From NCBI GenBank assembly GCA_007751475.1, contig CP036434.1:4159524-4223523 (forward strand): a stretch of DNA of 64,000 nt, in the 5' to 3' direction. Each line of letters opens with the position of its first letter. Position 1 is the first letter of the stretch. Positions 62,480 to 64,000 of this stretch are shown piece after piece. A model generated the notes under the pieces. That model was given only the letters and a program-made list of their open reading frames with translations. It was not told the DNA's origin and made no database searches. Source of the stretch: Saltatorellus ferox. Its GTDB lineage: Bacteria; Planctomycetota; UBA1135; GCA-002686595. The translations under genes and the position numbers were made by a program.

Positions 62480-64000
62480 TCAGCGGCCCGGCACCGCCCA
62501 CAGGACGACGCCATCGCGCTCGGTGTTCCCGAGCCTCACCGCCCCTCGCACCGGTGGGAACTGCGCCTGGCTGCACACCCCCACGTTCAGGTACGTCGGG
62601 TGATACTTCGCGAAGAACGCCGGCGGCACCACCTTGTCGTGCCCGGGGGAACGCAGCTCCTCGTGCGGCTCCAGCATGGCCACCTCGCGGGTCACGAGGC
62701 CGTTGCGGTCGTAGATGAAGAGGTTCGAGTAGTACCCGATCGCCCCCACCGCGCCGAAGACCACGGACGAATTCGGCGGCGCGTGGACACCGAGCGCGCG
62801 CCCCGCGAGGCTCCACTCCTGCGAGCGATCCCTCATGTTCTGCCACTGCTCGTTCTCGGACGTCGAGGGCGTCACGCCACCGAGGCGCTGGTTGTGGCGG
62901 AAGTGGTATTCGAGCTGCGTTTCCTTCGGCACGAGGTCCACGTCGAACACCGCCAGCACCGTCGTCGTCACGCCGGCGATCGCCAGCACGGCCGCCGCGA
63001 TCCTGGAGCGCGACTCGATCGACGCCAAAAGCGCGCCGAAGGCCAGCGCGGCCATGGGAATCGCCGGCACGAGAAAGCGCGAGTACGCCATGAAGTCCCC
63101 GCCGGCGAGGATCGCGTAGGCGGTCACCCCGACGATCACCGCTCCCGCGCTGGCGGCCGCTCCCGCGCCGATCCGACGCGCCGCGAGCACCAGCCCGACG
63201 AGCCCGCCGGCGAACGCAAGGAAGAGCCCTGGCATCGATAGGAACGTCGAGATCACGTAATCTGCGCCGCGCCCCGTGGCGGCCGCCGAGAACCCGAGCT
63301 TGGCACGCGCCGTGTTGGGGAGCCAGTCATCGTAGTAGCTGTACCGCCACGCGACGTGCAGGCCAAAAGCCGTCGCCGATACGAGCGCTCCGAAGAGCGC
63401 GCTCAAAAAGAGCTCACGCCGCCGCGACACCGCCCCCACCACGATCGCTGGACCGAGGATCAGCGCCACGACGATCGCGGCGTCCGCCCGCATCAGCGCC
63501 AGGAGCGATGCCACGAGCCCGACGAGGAGCCCGCTGGAAGGAGCGCCCGACGCTCGACCATAGAGCAGCCAGACGAGCAGGACGCCCAGGCTCGCCGCTG
63601 GCATCGTGGCCATCCCGCCCGTCGCCCAGACGCCCAGCGGCGGCGCGCATCCCACGAGCGCGGCCGTGCCGAACACTGCGACCGGCGAAGTCGCGAAACG
63701 TCGCGCCGCCAGCGACACCACGAGCCCGACGCAGAGGACCCCGAAACCGATCGAGAGCACGCGGCTGAAGGTCTCCGGCGCCCAGCCGAACTCGAACCCG
63801 AGCCCCATGAGCAAGGCCCACAGGAACTCGCTGTAGCCCTCGACCGGAGGATCGACGCCGAGGTTGTAAACGAGTCCCTTCCCCTCGGCGAAATTGCGCG
63901 AGTAGCGGAAGGTGATGAAAGCGTCGTCGGTGACGAAGTTGAAGCGCTGAACGAGCCACGCGAACGGCCCGAGCGCCACCACGAGCGCGGCGAGGAACCT
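62480..64000 (-). CDS. GT-C-type integral membrane glycosyltransferase, partial
   Basis: At least 506 residues; the 5' end is cut by the window edge and the frame is open to 64000. TDDAFITFRYSRNFAEGKGLVYN followed by VEGYSEFLWALLMG is the first extracytoplasmic loop of GT-C enzymes; its DD and VEGY are typical of the catalytic or lipid-donor site. About ten membrane helices follow, then a soluble C-terminal domain of ~150 residues. Such enzymes move a sugar from a polyprenyl phosphate to lipid or glycan acceptors. The 3' end borders repeat D. Confidence 0.82.
   Translation of the reverse strand, partial: RFLAALVVALGPFAWLVQRFNFVTDDAFITFRYSRNFAEGKGLVYNLGVDPPVEGYSEFLWALLMGLGFEFGWAPETFSRVLSIGFGVLCVGLVVSLAARRFATSPVAVFGTAALVGCAPPLGVWATGGMATMPAASLGVLLVWLLYGRASGAPSSGLLVGLVASLLALMRADAAIVVALILGPAIVVGAVSRRRELFLSALFGALVSATAFGLHVAWRYSYYDDWLPNTARAKLGFSAAATGRGADYVISTFLSMPGLFLAFAGGLVGLVLAARRIGAGAAASAGAVIVGVTAYAILAGGDFMAYSRFLVPAIPMAALAFGALLASIESRSRIAAAVLAIAGVTTTVLAVFDVDLVPKETQLEYHFRHNQRLGGVTPSTSENEQWQNMRDRSQEWSLAGRALGVHAPPNSSVVFGAVGAIGYYSNLFIYDRNGLVTREVAMLEPHEELRSPGHDKVVPPAFFAKYHPTYLNVGVCSQAQFPPVRGAVRLGNTERDGVVLWAVPGR

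Overview
The window is high-GC bacterial DNA with dense, mostly operonic genes. Its gene set points to Planctomycetota: an FG-GAP/ASPIC-UnbV (CRTAC1-type) protein, a large squalene-oxidase-repeat secreted protein, exported proteins sharing a C-terminal Cys/Trp-rich module, a REP-associated transposase (RAYT), and moxR/VWA and dynamin-like GTPase genes. This assignment is an inference from gene families; the window has no rRNA and I saw no tRNA.

Layout. 1-518: start of a YtrA-type GntR regulator/ABC operon with a good promoter and operator. 559-6140: a dynamin-like GTPase translationally coupled to a large secreted CRTAC1-type protein. That protein is read as two ORFs only because of one in-frame UGA, which is followed at the right distance by a bacterial SECIS-like hairpin; this is a candidate selenoprotein. 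6198-12573: glycogen/alpha-glucan locus (GH57, GT4 glycosyltransferase, debranching-type enzyme, glgC). 12596-15016: secreted trypsin-like protease. 15134-21818: a tightly overlapping six-gene operon (two ATP-grasp ligases, an S51-like peptidase, an enterochelin-esterase-like hydrolase, a third and different ATP-grasp, a second esterase), divergent from glgA and a fourth ATP-grasp (21879-24659). This ligase/hydrolase set wrapped inside a glycogen locus is the best candidate for an undescribed pathway.

24657-32577: a palindromic MITE-like element, a VWA/MoxR pair, moaA followed by three identical 36-bp hairpins, a MORN-repeat protein, a cysteine-less redoxin and an abundant-type secreted protein. 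32849-46058: DUF1295 membrane protein, squalene-oxidase-repeat protein, RNase R, DUF5060 glycosidase-like protein, HupE/UreJ-like membrane protein, Lon with a histone-H1-like tail, DUF1326-like protein and a Cys-rich miniprotein. 46109-49955: Tat-exported molybdenum aldehyde/xanthine oxidoreductase of the PaoABC type. 50122-53586: PhnDCEE-like transporter. 53703-60604: secreted protein, a double ABC exporter with a VOC lipoprotein, and two exported proteins of unknown role. 60605-62479: a RAYT transposase flanked by direct and inverted repeats. 62480-64000: GT-C-type membrane glycosyltransferase, cut by the window edge.

How the genes work together. Start/stop overlaps (ATGA, GTGA, TTGA) mark at least eight translationally coupled groups. 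MoaA contributes to the molybdenum cofactor needed by the PaoABC-like enzyme, though the two loci are not adjacent. glgC, glgA, GT4, GH57 and the debranching-type protein form a synthesis and turnover set for alpha-glucan. Three secreted proteins end in the same ~135-residue module, which suggests a common surface-targeting or assembly route.
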